From Camellia lanceoleosa (Eukaryota; Streptophyta; Magnoliopsida; Ericales; Theaceae): DNA of 64,000 nucleotides. This document shows, piece by piece, positions 21,421 through 34,215 of the stretch. How positions within the stretch are numbered: position 1 is the stretch's first letter; each line of letters starts with the position of its first letter. The stretch covers positions 1 through 64,000 of the forward strand of contig JANUSC010000366.1 of NCBI GenBank assembly GCA_025200525.1, written 5' to 3'. A program made the position numbers and the translations under genes. The notes under the pieces were generated by a model. The model was not told the DNA's origin, did not search any database, and saw nothing but the letters and a program-made list of their open reading frames with translations.

Positions 21421-24400
21421 GTTGTTTTTAAAAACACATGTGTTCTTGTTTGATTATTGGCTAACTTACTTACTATGTGATGCGCACAGCATACAATTAT
21501 AGACTAAATTACTCAATTTGGAACAAAACATCTCATGTTTGTTTTTCGAAAATGGTTTGAAGATGCTACTCGCAAGTAGGCTAAAATGCAGATTTACTAC
21601 CCTCAAGTGGGCTTAAAACATGATGATTTGCTACTCTGCAAAGTGGGCTTAAAACTCACATTTGATGAATTGTCCCAATTCAAGCAATAAAGCCTTCATT
21701 CACTGGCATTTATACAATTAATCACTTAAGCAATTAGCCTCATGGCAAGCTTGCTATCATGGCAACACTCGCACTTATGCAAGGATGCTAAAGCATAAAC
21801 ACTTATAGTGTACTCCGAGCCAAAACAAAAAACTAGTTAGAAATCATGCATGATCCTAGCTATGTTAAGCAATGCCTAATACAACACATGCAAAATGCAA
21901 TAAAATAGGCTCGGCTACCTAAGATGGCATATGAACGCGATTTGATACACATATTCAAATAAGTATTGAGATACAATGCAGTTTGAATGATGCGCCGAGC
22001 CCGGTGCATGCAAGACAAAAGAATGATGCATGCATGCAAAGCATAAGGTACGCTAATTGATAATGTCCCTAACCTAACCATCAAAAGCTGATAAGTAAAA
22101 GGGAGAAAGAAGTGGGGGTTGGAAGACATGCATACACACACGCACCCTTACTACAACGTTTTCCCTCTCGCGGGAGGTTCCGAATGAAAGCTAAGCTAAT
22201 CTAAGCTAAACTAAACTAACTAATCTAATTAAGCTAATTAGACTAATTATTACAAACTAATAAAGAAATAGCTAAATTAAGCTACTTAATTATTACAACA
22301 CTTAATTAATTAACAAATTAATCAATTAATTATAAATTCAATGCTAACTAACAAGTAAGCATAAAACTAAGCTACTTCAGCTCTGTTTGAGGAAGAAGAG
22401 GATGCATGCCCAATTTTCGTCCCGAAAAGCTCTCTGGTTGCTCTCTTGAGGCTCTGTTTGCAGGGTGTCCTTGAGAACTTGTCACGGATCTTACCAAAAC
22501 CATGCTAGGGAGTGCACCGCTGGCTCGTCTGGCCATGAAAGGTGGTCGCCACCACCCACGGCCAAGAGGGCCTCTGCCACCAGGATTGAAGGGTACTGCC
22601 ATCAATGTGGCAATCACGCCACTAGTGTCAGGACACTATTCTACAATAGAGCACAAAAATAGAGGAAAGGGAGGGTCTCCCAAGGGTATGTACGTACTAT
22701 GCCACTCCATATCACCTCAAAACATCAAGGGAGAGGCACCATTGGATCCAAAACCATCAATCAAGCATTTGGAATGCATGATGGCCAAAGATCCAATCTT
22801 GTACACGTTCAATAAATGCAATGCAAACAAGACTCTAAATCCACTACCTCATCATGGATGATCAAAGGCAATGGAGACAAATGGGATTGGCTCATTTTCA
22901 TCACTTTGAGTATGAAATGGACCAATCCACCTTGTGTTCAATATAACGTCCGATCGAACACAATGCAATGCACACAAAACATGATTATCTTAGTATGTTT
23001 TACTTAGCTCAATTCTTGTTTACACATTTTAAGTTACCAAGACATTCATTAACCAATTTGTCCAAAGGTGAAAGTCCTTTAAGGAAAGATGGCCTCAGTC
23101 ACAAGCACCTTATGCATGAAAGAAGCCTCATGCTTTTGGTTAGTAGAAATCCTCAAGAGAAGGTTAAAACCATTAGGCATGAAACCCTTAATTTCATGTT
23201 CAAGCCAACAAGGGGCTTAAGTCTACTTTCAAAACTAATGAAAGAGTGAAGCATGGAGTGCAATGGCATATATTTCAGCACTGAAATGGCATGCAAAATG
23301 ACTTGGAATCATGCAAACAAACCAGGTAATGCATGTTGAAAGGCTTAAGCATCAAAGCTAGTGAAGTGTAGTACACTAGAGGCATGCAAGACAATGCTAA
23401 AATGGTGAAACCTGCCCTAGACAGACCTCAATCATGCCAAAATAGAGGTTAAAACGTGCTGAAAAGGGAGCCCAAAAGCTTAGACAAGCATGCATACGTA
23501 TTGGCTCTTAAACAAGGCATAACACACAACCCTCAAAAGCTATGAATAAGTGAAGTATATGAGAGTGTGACTACACTATATGCACTGAAATCACATGCTA
23601 AATGGTGCCAAACCATGCAAACATCACATGCATAACATATCAAAGGCCTCAAAACTCAAAGCTAGTCAAGGCCCTTTACACTACAACCATACTAAGCAAT
23701 GCTCAAATGACCTTGACCATTCAAAACAGACCTAAGGTAGGTCAAAACAGTAGCAAAAACATGCTAGACTTGCAGCATAGATGGCGAGAAAGATGTGCTC
23801 ATGTATTGGCTCACAAACAAGGTATAAAGGCACAACTCTTAAACACAATGAAAGAGTGGCATGCTTGAGAGGATGACAGAGAAATATGCTCTAAAATCAT
23901 GTGTGAAATGATGTCATGGCATGCAAACATCTCAAACAAAGCATGCTAGAGGCATCAAAACACAAGGCTAGTCAAGCCCATTGCACTACAGCTATACAAA
24001 ACAAGCCTCATATGACCAAAACCACCCTAAAAAGAGTTCAAGCATGCTAAAATATGAGCAAAACATGCTGGAGTGTAGCCAAAATATGCTAGAATAATAG
24101 GCCAAAATAGCAAGCATATCAAGCTAACAAGTAGGATTACACTACAAGTGCAAGAAGCATGCAAGAGGTGACCAAACCAAACAAAAATAGAGTTATGGCA
24201 GGTCTAAAAAGTCACAAAAATATGCTTGAACTCAAAGCTTAAAAAAGGAGAAATGCATATGCTCATTTGGTAGGCCAACAAGACATGCAAGCAAAACAAG
24301 AGGAAAGGGACCACCCCTCCTATTTGGGACCTCAAAACAAGGTTTTCACCATCGAAAATTCTCTGATTTCGGTGTTTAAAAGGCCAAGAAAAGTGGTTTT

Positions 24401-24899
24401 AAAGGCCTTGAAAGATGACACAAAAACTTCACAAGCAAAGACACTAGAAGGGTGGACCACTCTCAAACTCAAAGGGGCTTAAACAACCATTTTTAGGACT
24501 GAAAACAAAGTTTTCAGTTCAAAACCAAGCCAAAGACTTGCAAAGGTGGTAAAAACAAGTATGAAAATAAGCTTAAAAGATGGAGATGCTCACCCTTAAA
24601 GCATGGCACAAGAACAACCACTTTTCTTGAACCAAAACCACCTTTTGGAGCTCAAACAAAGTCCCAAGCTACCTCAGTCCAAAGATGATCAAGTCTTGTT
24701 AAGGGTTGATAGGTTGAAGATGAATGTATGCAAGCTTCTAGCACAAATGCTCAAGAGAGAGAGGTTTTACAGAGAAAAGCTCCCAAACCTTTGTCAAATT
24801 GTTCTAACCCTTGAATATGAGATATTTGGCTTCAATATATAGAAAAATACAAGCTTTAGGCTGAAAATATCTCAAGAGAGACAACTAGAACAAGCTGAA

Positions 24900-25060
24900 G
24901 CAAAATATCTGCCAAAAACTGCTTTCTGCCATCAATGGCCGGCACATGACCATTGATGGCCGACACTTGACCATTGTTGGCTGGCATGGGACACCATTGG
25001 ATGGCAAGGGGCAGGTCTAGGCCATTAATGGCCGGCACATGGCCCAAAAATCCCATTTAT
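24900..25060. repeat. GGCCGGCACATG-type short repeats in S1 unit 1
   Basis: Several imperfect copies of a word like CAATGGCCGGCACATGACC occur in about 160 bp. This GC-rich island occupies the same relative place as the inverted arms of S2 and S3. A partner island with partly related words lies at about 22500-22620, but here the pairing is weak and partly direct. Confidence 0.55.
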
Positions 25061-25690
25061 GGCCCACATCCTCCACCTCTGGTTGGACAAAAAAATCTGC
25101 CTTTTGGGCCCGACTTCAAATGTGCATATCTCCTTCATCTGGACTCCTTTACAGGTCATTCTTGAGCCTAAATTGAATCCCTTGAAGTCTTATTTCCAAT
25201 GGTGGAATCCACACTGCAAAATTCCAAGTGTGCAAAAAGTTATGCTCCTTTGAGTGAAGACTGCTCAGTTTCAATCCTACTGGGATTCATGCCAAACTTC
25301 TTCTCCAACTTGTTTTCTTCTCTCCTCTCCTCTTTTCTTTAACTTCAAACCCATAAACAAGGTGTTTTGAAAGATGTTTAAAGAGATTTCACCTCTCTTT
25401 CATTCATCCCCACTTTGTCCTTGCTCGGTTTACCGAAAAGTGCGACATTTAACAAAATGCGAGCGTCGGAACATCGTAGGAACTTTTTCCAAAAATATTT
25501 TGAAAGAGAGAGTTTTAAGGTCTAAAATATTTTTGTTCAAAATCATTTTAGTCCAAAAAGGGGTGTGAGGTTTGGATTTGACTCTCTCATTGCCGAAGAA
25601 ATCGAACTGTTGCCCTACACATCTTTCATCACCAAGTAAACCATCAGTAGCGCCCAAGTCTTAAGGGCAGCCAAAAATAGGGTGTCTATA

Positions 25691-28600
25691 GCCTCTACTA
25701 GACATGATATGTTGTTTTAAAAACACATGTGCTCTTATCCAATTTATTAATCTAACTTTACTATGTGACGCACACATACAAGTATAGACTAAGTCGCAAG
25801 ACTTGGAACAAATTAACTCATGCTTGTTTTTGCAAATGGTTTGAAAGTGCCACCCTCAAGTGGGCTAAAGCGCGGATTTGCCACCCTCAATTGGGCTTAA
25901 AAAAAACATGATTTGCCACTTTGCAAAGTGGGCTTAAAACTCGCATTTGTCGAATTGTTCCAATTCAAGCAACAAAGCCTTCATCCATAGGCATTCATGC
26001 AATTTAGCATTTAAACACATAGCCTCATGGCAAGCATGCTATCATAGCAACACTCACACTCATGCAAGCGTGCTAAAGCATAAAACTTATAGTGTACTCC
26101 AAGCCAAAACAAAAGCTAGTTAGAAATATGCATGATCCTAACTATGCAAAATGCCTAATGCAACACATGCAATGTGCAATTAATAGGCTCGGCTATCTAA
26201 CATGGCATATGAATGGAACAATTTGATACACATATTGAAAGAAGTATTGAAATACGATGCAGTTTGAATGATGCGTCGAGCCCGGTGCATGCAAGACAAA
26301 TGAATGATGCAAACATGCAAGCATAAGGTATGCTAATCAAAACGTGCCCTAAACTAACCATCGAAAGCAGTTAAGTAAAAGGGAGAAAGAAGTGGGGTTG
26401 GAAGACATGCACACACACACGCACGCACGCTTTTTACAACCTTGCGCCCTCGCGAAGAAGGGTCCGAATGAATAAGCTAGGCTAATCTAAGCTAAGCTAA
26501 TCTAACTAATCTAATTAAACTAATTAGACTAATTATTACAAATTAATCGAATAACTAGTAAACTACTCACTAATTATTACAACACTTTACCAATTAGCAA
26601 ACTAGTTAGTTAAATTATAATACAAATGTACACTAAACATGTAAAGCACTAACAACACTGCCTCAGCTCTGCTTTAGAAAGTTGAAGATGCATGCACTCG
26701 GTTTTCGCCCCGAAAAGCCCACCGATTTGCTCTTGAGAGGCTCTGTTTGCAGGGTTACTCCAAGAACTTTCTGCTTCACCTTACCAAATCAATGTTGAGG
26801 AATGCACCAGTGGCCTGCCGGCCATGAGTATTTGCTGCTGGCCATCTACCGGCCAAAAGGTGTGCTACCGGCCAAGGATGAAGCATTGCCGGCCATCGCT
26901 TAGTCATGTACCATCGGGTGTGTCAATCACCATACCGCAATGAAAGCACAAACAGAGAAAAATGGAGGGTTTTCCAAGGATATATTTGTACTATGCACCT
27001 CCTTCTCATCTCAAAACATCAAAGTAGTGGCACTCTTGGATCCAAAACCACCAATCAAGCATTTTCAATGCATGATGGCCAAAGATCCAAGTTGTACACT
27101 TTCAATAAATGCACAAAAACAAGACTCTAGACCACCACCCTATCATGCATGATCAAGGGTGATGGAGACCAAGAGATTGGCTCATTTAATCACTTTGAGT
27201 ATGAAATGGACCAATCTACCTTGTGTTCAATATAACATCCGATTGAACACTATGCAATCCAAACACAACATGCTTATCTTAGTCCTATTTTACTTGTCCA
27301 ATTCTTGTTTACACATTTTAACATTACCAAGCCATTCTTTAACCGGTTAAGTCCAAAGTAATTGCCCTCTAAAGAGAAAGGGGTCAACCAAGGAATGGTT
27401 AAAGACATGAGAGAGATCATGCCTTTGGCTAGGAGGAACCCTCATAAGAGGGTTAAAGCCATTGAGCACAAGCTCTATCTCAAGCTTAAACAGAACCTTA
27501 AGGTTGACCAACCCTCAAAACAAATGAAAAGTGAAAAAATAGGGAGGTTGCAAACTTTTCAATGCTGAATTGGCATGAAAAATAATGCTAAAACATGCAA
27601 GCAACACATGCACAACATGTTAAGAGTCAAAAGCATTAAAACTAGTGAAGAGCACTACACTAGAGGCATGCAATATCAAACTCAAATGACGAAACCAACT
27701 CAAAACAGAGCTAACAACATGCCAAAACAGTGGCTAAAACATGCTCACATGTTAGGTTACAAACAAGGCATAAGGCACAACTCTCAAAAGCAATGAAAGA
27801 GTGAAATACATACGCACATGACAGAGGTTATGGTGCTGAAATTACATGCAATTTGAGGCTATAACATGCAAATAACTCAAACACATTTCATGCGCAAGGC
27901 CTCAAAGCAATGGACTAGTGAAGACCGTTACACCATAGCCATGCAAACCAAGCCTCGAAGGACTTAACCGACCCAAAATAGATTTAAAGCATGTCAAAAC
28001 AGTAGCTAAAATGTGTTGGAATCAAGCTAACACAAGCTAGAATAATAGGCTACATCATTAGGCATGCTAGACTAGTAAGCATAATTGCACTACAAGTGCA
28101 AGAAGCAAGAAACAAGTGCTCCAACCAACCAAAAACAAAGTTTAGACATGCCAAAATAAGGCCTAAAACATGCTTGAAATAAGCTAACATGAGCCACAAA
28201 AAACATGCTACTTTGTAATGTTAACTAGGCATGAAAGAGAGAGACAAGGAGGGGAGGCTAACCCCCCCATTTTTGGACTTCAAAACACGCTTTTTACCAC
28301 TAAAATAACTCTGAATTTTAGTGGTTTAAAGGCCTAAAAAGTTTGACTTTTACATGCTAAGAGATGATGCAAAGGCACATACAAATAGGCAACAAGAAGG
28401 GGGATACAACCCCTTAGCACAACATGGCTTTAAACCAACATGTTTAGGCCCAAAATTCAGAACTTTTTGTAGTTGAAAACTAGGCTCAAAACAGCACAAA
28501 AAGATGACAAAACAACTATGTACAAAGAGCTTAAAATAGATAAGACTTATACCTTTGAAGCACATCACTTAAACAACCCTTTTCTTGGCTCAAATAACCC

Positions 28601-29614
28601 TTCAACAGCCCAAAATAGGTCCCAAGATGCCTCAACTCCAAGGTGAAGGTCATTGGTCAAGTTTGATCAAGGATGTCTAGGCAAACTAGAAGTGTTTCTC
28701 TACTTGTATGCACAAAAAGGAAAGAGAGAGAGAGAAATCTAGAGAGAGAAGATCATAGAGAGAGAGAGAGGCTCCCAAACTTGCTAACCCTTAAAAACCA
28801 TAGAGAATGGCCTCCATATATAGTAATATATGAGTTTCGTGTCGAAATATCTGAATACTGTGATAGTTGGAGCAATGTGGAAACATTGAGGTAAATATCT
28901 GCAAAAATTTGAGTTTTGACATCATTGGCCAATCGACATACGCTCATTTGTGGCCAGCACTGATCATCAAGGGCCAACACCGCATCATCCATGGTGGCAC
29001 TCTTCACCAAGGGCCGCGTAAAATCTACTCTCTAGGTCCAACTTCAAATGGACATATCTCCTTCATCTGGACTCCTTTCCAGGTCATTCTTGTGCCTAAA
29101 TTGAAGCCCCGGAAGTAAGATTTCCAATGATGGAAGCCTCACATAAAAATACCAAGTATTCTAAGAGATATCCCTCTTTTAGTGAAGACTGCTCAGTTTC
29201 GATCCAACCGGATTCATGCCCAACTTCTCCTCAGCTAGTTTTCTTCCCTCCTCTCCTCTTTTCTTCAACCTCAAACCCCTAAATAAGGTGTTTTGAAAGA
29301 TTTTTCAGAGAGTTCACCTCTCTTTCACTCATTTCTACTTTGTCCTTGCTCAGTTTACCAAAAAGCACAACAATTAACAAAATGCGAGCCTCGAAACATC
29401 ATAGAAGCATTTTCAAAATTAGTTTGAAAAACAGGGTTTTAAGGTCTAAAAATCATTTTGGTCAAAAGGCTTTCGTCCGAAAAGGGGTTTTGGATTAGGA
29501 TTTGAAGCTCCTCTTACTAAAGAAATCGAACCTTTGCACTGCACCCCTTTCACCACCAAGTAAACAATCAGTGGTGCCAAAGTCTTTAGGGCGGTCAAAA
29601 ATGAAGTGTCTATA
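25691..29614 (-). mobile_element. S1 second unit, 5'-truncated on the plus strand
   Basis: About 3.9 kb, similar throughout to 21398-25690: the AT-rich start, GC island at about 26800-26900, CATGC-rich middle and the end ttctatag-type boundary. The direct joint at 25690/25691, without any internal region, suggests recombination between two LTRs or nested insertion followed by deletion. Confidence 0.6.
28721..28771. repeat. GA-rich simple repeat
   Basis: Runs of GAGAGA, interrupted twice, within S1 unit 2. It lies just beyond the TATA-like region on the minus-strand reading, so it would be a CT-rich leader in the sense direction. Confidence 0.8.
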
Positions 29615-30751
29615 GTCATACCTCATGAGGTTCATCCCAGCCCTTGCTGAGATAACCTTTTCCATTGGGACACTACTGAAAGGGAATCACAAGTTTGAAT
29701 GGTTGCAAGAACACCAACAAGCATTTGATATAGTGAAGAAAACACTTACCTCTCCACTTACAATGATTGCCTCACAACCTGAAAAGCCTTTGCTACTGTA
29801 CCTGACCTCTATACCTCGGTTTATTAGAGCTCTACTTGCCCAAGATATGTATGGCATTGAGAAGCCAGTCTATTATATCAGTCGCAAAGTCAATGGTGCC
29901 AAAGGCATTGTTTAGCCTTAATCTTCACAGCCCAAAAGTTGCATCACCATTTTTTGGCACACCCGATCCAGGTTGTGACCTGGAGTGATCCATTCCGTTA
30001 CTTGCTGAGCAAGCCCACTCTGACTGGAAAAATGATAAGATGGCTTTTGGCTTTAGCAGAATATGACATCACTTGTGTTACTCCCAAGGCTATTAAGAGC
30101 CAAGCACTTGCAGACTTACTAGCCCAATTCCCATCTGGTGAACATGAAACTGCAGAGGTACCTCTACCAGGTGAGGTCCATGTCTCAGCAGCTGCAGTTG
30201 AGACTTATTGGGACTTAAAATTTGATGGAACTTCTAGAGCTAGGAAAGGTGGAGCTGGCATAACACTAACCAGTCAAGAAGGAGAGAAGTTTCATCTATC
30301 ATAGAAGCTTGACTTTGAATGTTCAAACAACGAGGTTGAATATGAGGCGTTATCGGTCTAATTGTCGCCCAAAAAACGACCTCCGAAATTTGAAATTTTG
30401 GGGCAACTAAAAGAACGACCTCCGCAAGTTGAAAATTTGGGGCGACTCCAATCTAGTTGTCAAGGAAACAATAGGTGATTTCGCTTGGAAGGAGCCTCTG
30501 TTGGCCCCATATTGCACCGTAGTTCAAAGGTTGCTCACTCAGTTTGATGATGTCCAAATCTAGCATACCCCTCGAACACACAACCATTTCCCCGATGCCT
30601 TAGCTACATTGGGGGTAAAGGTCAATGTACCAGATGATAGTATAGCCATCATCATCGAGAAAAGAATAGCACCAATAGTGTTTGCCAAAGAACATACAGA
30701 CCAAGATGCTGAGAGGTGGAAAGCAGATATAATCCAGCGATTGAAAACAGG
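29615..30751 (+). pseudogene. TAT-1 RNase H and second (archaeal-type) RNase H, broken
   Basis: Resumes TAT-1 after S1. The open block 29625-29915 holds the polymerase-RNase H tether and first RNase H: FEWLQEHQQAFDIVKKTL, KPLLLYL and PVYYISRKV. The block 29939-30304 holds the connection and the start of the second RNase H: ALADLLAQFPSG, then LKFDGTSRARKGGAGITL, where the Asp of FDG is catalytic. A TAG ends it at about 30302, where TAT-2 has a Tyr codon. CSNNEVEYEA follows, with the second catalytic Glu. Two tandem RNase H domains are the hallmark of the Tat lineage (established knowledge). S2 interrupts at 30752. Confidence 0.9.
30375..30455 (+). repeat. 39-bp tandem duplication in the TAT-1 second RNase H
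   Basis: The motif aacgacctccg...tttggggc starts at 30375 and again at 30414. TAT-2 and TAT-3 have it once. The insertion is 13 codons long, so it keeps the frame, but it falls just before the conserved GDS catalytic segment. Confidence 0.75.
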
Positions 30752-30756
30752 CTAAG
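30752..30756. repeat. S2 target-site duplication, left copy (ctaag)
   Basis: ctaag directly precedes the S2 start and is repeated exactly at 34434-34438. Uninterrupted TAT-2 reads ggctaagaaacaatc once at about 46243-46257. Confidence 0.95.
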
Positions 30757-32010
30757 TGTAACGGTGCCCGCGTGGGACCTCGCTACAGTTCAGACTCTCC
30801 TTTTGTGTCGCGGTTCTAAATCTGAACCGAAGAGTCCAAATCCGGCAAATCGTTTGAGAAAACAGATTTTTGAAAAAGTAGTGCCAAACATGGACTGCTT
30901 TGCCAGATTACAAAGTCGCCACCTAAATATTTTTAAATGGGAAATTTAGGAAACCCTGACTCGGTGCCGAAGGCCACGTGTCCGTCATCACCAAAGTGGT
31001 CTTGGCTCGGGAGCTTGGGTACGATCGGGGAAGGTCAGCTATGAGCACCTTTTCGCGTCCGAAGACCGGCCTCTACTAACCGTGATATCCGTTTTTGAAA
31101 ACATTATGTGTTCTTATTCCAATTATTAGCTTAGAATTACTATGTTATGCGCACAGCAAACAAGTATAGACTAGATCGCCTAATTTGGAAACAAACATTG
31201 CATATCCGTTCGTTTTGAAAATGTTTCGGGATTTGCTACTCGCAAGTAGGCTAAAACACGGATTTCAATGAGTTTTCCCAACTCAAGCAATCCAACCTCC
31301 ACCCACAGGCATTCAAACAATTTATAACACATAAGCATTTAGCCGCATGGCAATCATACTGTTATGGCAAACATTCACACACATGCGATATGCTAAAGCG
31401 TAGAAAAACTTACATCGTACTCCATGCCAAAACAAGAAACTAGTTAGCAAACATGCATGACCTAGTTCATGTTAAGTGGCTAATGCAACACAGGCGTAGA
31501 TTCAATCTAGAGTAGGCTCGGCTAACCCTAAACATGGCATGTGAAATGCGCGAGTAGCACGTATTCAATTTGGAATTGAAAATTGCAATGCAGTTTGTAT
31601 GATGTACCGAGCCCGGTGCATGTAAACAAATGCATGAATGCACACATGCATTGCATAAGGTATGCTAATTTGAATGTGCCCTAATCTACCAACATAAGCG
31701 GTAAATAAAAGGGAGAAAGAAATGGGGATTGGAAGACATACACCCACTCACACACACTTATTACAACTTTGCCTCGCCGAGGGACCGAAGAATATACAAA
31801 TTAATTAACTACGCAAGCTAATTAAAATATTACAAATCAACTAAATTAATTAAATAAAATATAATTAAACAAGAATCACCTCGGGATGAGGGCCGATGCA
31901 TCGCGTTCGGACTCACTTTAATCGCACCGCCATGCATGATTTGCCTCTGTTTCTCGCTCTCCTCCTCGAAAATTGCCAAAGTCCCAGAGTGCCTCTAAGA
32001 GCACGGGAGT

Positions 32011-32094
32011 ACCACCGGCCGTAGAACACCACCGAAGAAGGAGGCCACCGCATCAAATGATTCATCGATCATCAATTGATCGCCGGTCGGCACT
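32011..32094. repeat. S2 inverted arm, first half
   Basis: Contains ACCACCGGC (32011-32019), GAGGCCACCG (32041-32050) and GCCGGTCGGCACT (32082-32094). Each has an exact reverse complement in the second arm at 34144-34215, in mirrored order, about 2 kb away. Confidence 0.85.
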
Positions 32095-33984
32095 AAATAG
32101 TGCCTACCGCACTTAACACCTGCAGAACTTGTAACTCACAGCAGTAGAGGACAACAACATGCATGGCAATGTGATTCAAGGTATTTATGCACTATACACA
32201 CCCCTTATCATGTTATTGACTCAAAGGGCATGTGCCTCGATTCGGACCACCAATCACGCATTTCCATGCATGATGGCCCTAAGAACCAAGAATGCAACTT
32301 TGATTTCAAATGCATGCAATGCAAACAAGCAAACAAGGGTGCTCAAACCTCTATCATGACTTGGTCAAGAGGCTTAGCATGCATGTCGATGCAATGAAGT
32401 CCTAAACATGTCAACTAGGCATGCAACATGGGCTATGTGATGCACTTGTGCAAGGCATACAAGCAAGCATGCAAATCAATGGGGGGGTGGACTTATACAT
32501 GAATTAGGCAACTCTAAAAGGCCCAAAATCAGTAGCCAAATGCTAAGTTAAGAGGGCTAAACACACATGCACACATGTACAAGTTAAGGCACCAACACTT
32601 AAGCATAATCAAACAACTCTTAAACACATCTAAGAGGCACAAACATGGACTATTAGCAAACATGAAAAAGCTCTGAAATCCATGCAAAACATGAGGCCAA
32701 ATCCACTAACAAAGCAAGCCAAACAAGACATACAAATGGTCTAAGGTTCAAAGCAAGTCAATGAGGCATTTGAACCACACTTAACACAACCACATGTGGC
32801 AATGCTTAAACACTTAAGAACAGAGTTTTAACGCATAAAACTGAGCCTAAATAACCACCTATATGGCATCTAGATGACATGATTCCAAAATCATGCATTA
32901 AAGCCAAAACATGGAGCATTTAGCACATACTCTTAAAGCATTAAAGAGGCATGCAAGGCAATCAAACAAGCACATCATAAAGTTTGAAATGGCATGTTAG
33001 ATGGTTTCAAATCATTGAAAATGAAGCAAGCAAGTCATGCTACACTTACATACTCTCAAGGCCAACAAGCCAAATGCAAAGGAGCTATGTAAAGCATGAT
33101 GAGATCGACCCAAATGGCTATGGAAAGAGCTAGATCATGGCAAAATGAGCATACAAGCTTCATGGATCTAGGCCTAAAACATGCTAGAAATGAAGGCACA
33201 CAACCTAGGCATATTAAGGCAATAAGAGGCATTACAAGGCAACTATGCTAAGCATGCATAAGGGACCTAAACCAACTTGAAATCATGTTATAACATGGCA
33301 ATATAAGCATGGAAAACAAGTCACACATGCTCAACATACACTCAAGCATGAAGCTCCATAAGAGAGCAAAATTTGCCCTTTTCAAGGACATCAAGGAGAG
33401 GGGGTGGCCCTCTCCTTCTTGAGACTCTAAGGCATGCTCTTCACCACTGAAATCCCTCAAGATTTCAGTGGTGAAGAGATCCTAACACCAAAGTCTCGGA
33501 TCTCCCACAAAATAGCACAAAAAGTGCCCTTTTCAAGGCCTAAGGGTGGTCAAACTTGCTCAAATCACAAAACACTCTTAATGAACAATAAAGAGGCTTA
33601 AAAAACAGAAATTTTATGTGTTATACACTAAGCACAAAAACAGTTCTAAACTAGGTAAAAATAAGGTACAAAAATGGGGTAAAAAGAGAGTTAGTGTCTC
33701 ACCCTTGTTGACCTCTTTGACAAAGATGTAGTTGATGCTTCCTTAGGCTCAAAATCTGTTAAGAACTTCAAAAACCAGCCCTTAGAACCTCAGTTGCAAG
33801 GAGAAGGTGAAACACTAGGTGTTTGTGTGCAATAGTAAGGCACAAAACACCTAGACACACAAGAGAAGGATAGAGATAGAAGGTGTATGCAACTCAAACC
33901 CTAGAAAAACCAGAGCTTCTCTCTCCCTTTTTCTCTCTAACTTTCTAAATTTGCTAACCCTTGAGCCAAGAGAAGAGAGCTTCT

Positions 33985-34055
33985 CCTTATAGGCAACCAA
34001 GACTTACACACTAAGTCATCCAAGGGCTCATCCCTCCATACACGTGTATGGAGGG
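33985..34055 (-). promoter_or_regulatory. S2 G-box palindrome and TATA box
   Basis: A 24-bp perfect palindrome at 34032-34055 is centred on CACGTG (34041-34046). On the minus strand a CCTATAAGG TATA-like box lies about 41 bp downstream of it, at 33985-33991. S3 has the same pair in the same order (57350-57371 and 57418-57425). The conservation suggests the core LTR promoter with a bZIP/bHLH-type site; this is inferred. Confidence 0.65.
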
Positions 34056-34143
34056 GAAACAAGAGCTAAACAGCTGTCTAAAAATATCTCATAAAGCAGC
34101 TGTAAAGCAGTCGGCAGGGCAAAATGGTCATTTTGCCAAAAAG

Positions 34144-34215
34144 AGTGCCGACCGGCACAATATAGTGCCGATGGCAACACCAGCCAGCCGGTGGCCTCTA
34201 GTCACAGCCGGTGGT
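34144..34215. repeat. S2 inverted arm, second half
   Basis: AGTGCCGACCGGC (34144-34156), CGGTGGCCTC (34189-34198) and GCCGGTGGT (34207-34215) are reverse complements of the three blocks at 32011-32094, in mirrored order. Confidence 0.85.

Larger units (their letters stand above)
20662..29614 (-). mobile_element. S1, double non-coding unit of the S family (LTR-LTR fusion or long solo LTRs)
   Basis: An 8.95-kb non-coding insertion into TAT-1. It begins TGTAGAC and ends tgtctata; uninterrupted TAT-2 reads straight through this point (45125-45135). It consists of two related units in the same direction: 20662-25690, ending ggtgtctata, and 25691-29614, which starts inside the homologous sequence (gcctctactag, compare about 21398) and so lacks the first 740 bp. 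Both contain a long stretch rich in CATGC words, and no gag-pol motif is seen on either strand. The flanking duplication is imperfect: gtgtc on the left against tagtc on the right. Sense direction is inferred as minus from TATA-like boxes shared with S3. Confidence 0.65.

Noticed and set aside
22502..24842. Numerous open stretches of 60-120 codons in S1
   Set aside because: None is conserved in frame in the second S1 unit, S2 or S3, and none carries a known domain.
28721..28771. GA-rich tract as a GAGA-factor regulatory element
   Set aside because: Present in one S unit only and typical of a simple microsatellite; no conservation supports a role.
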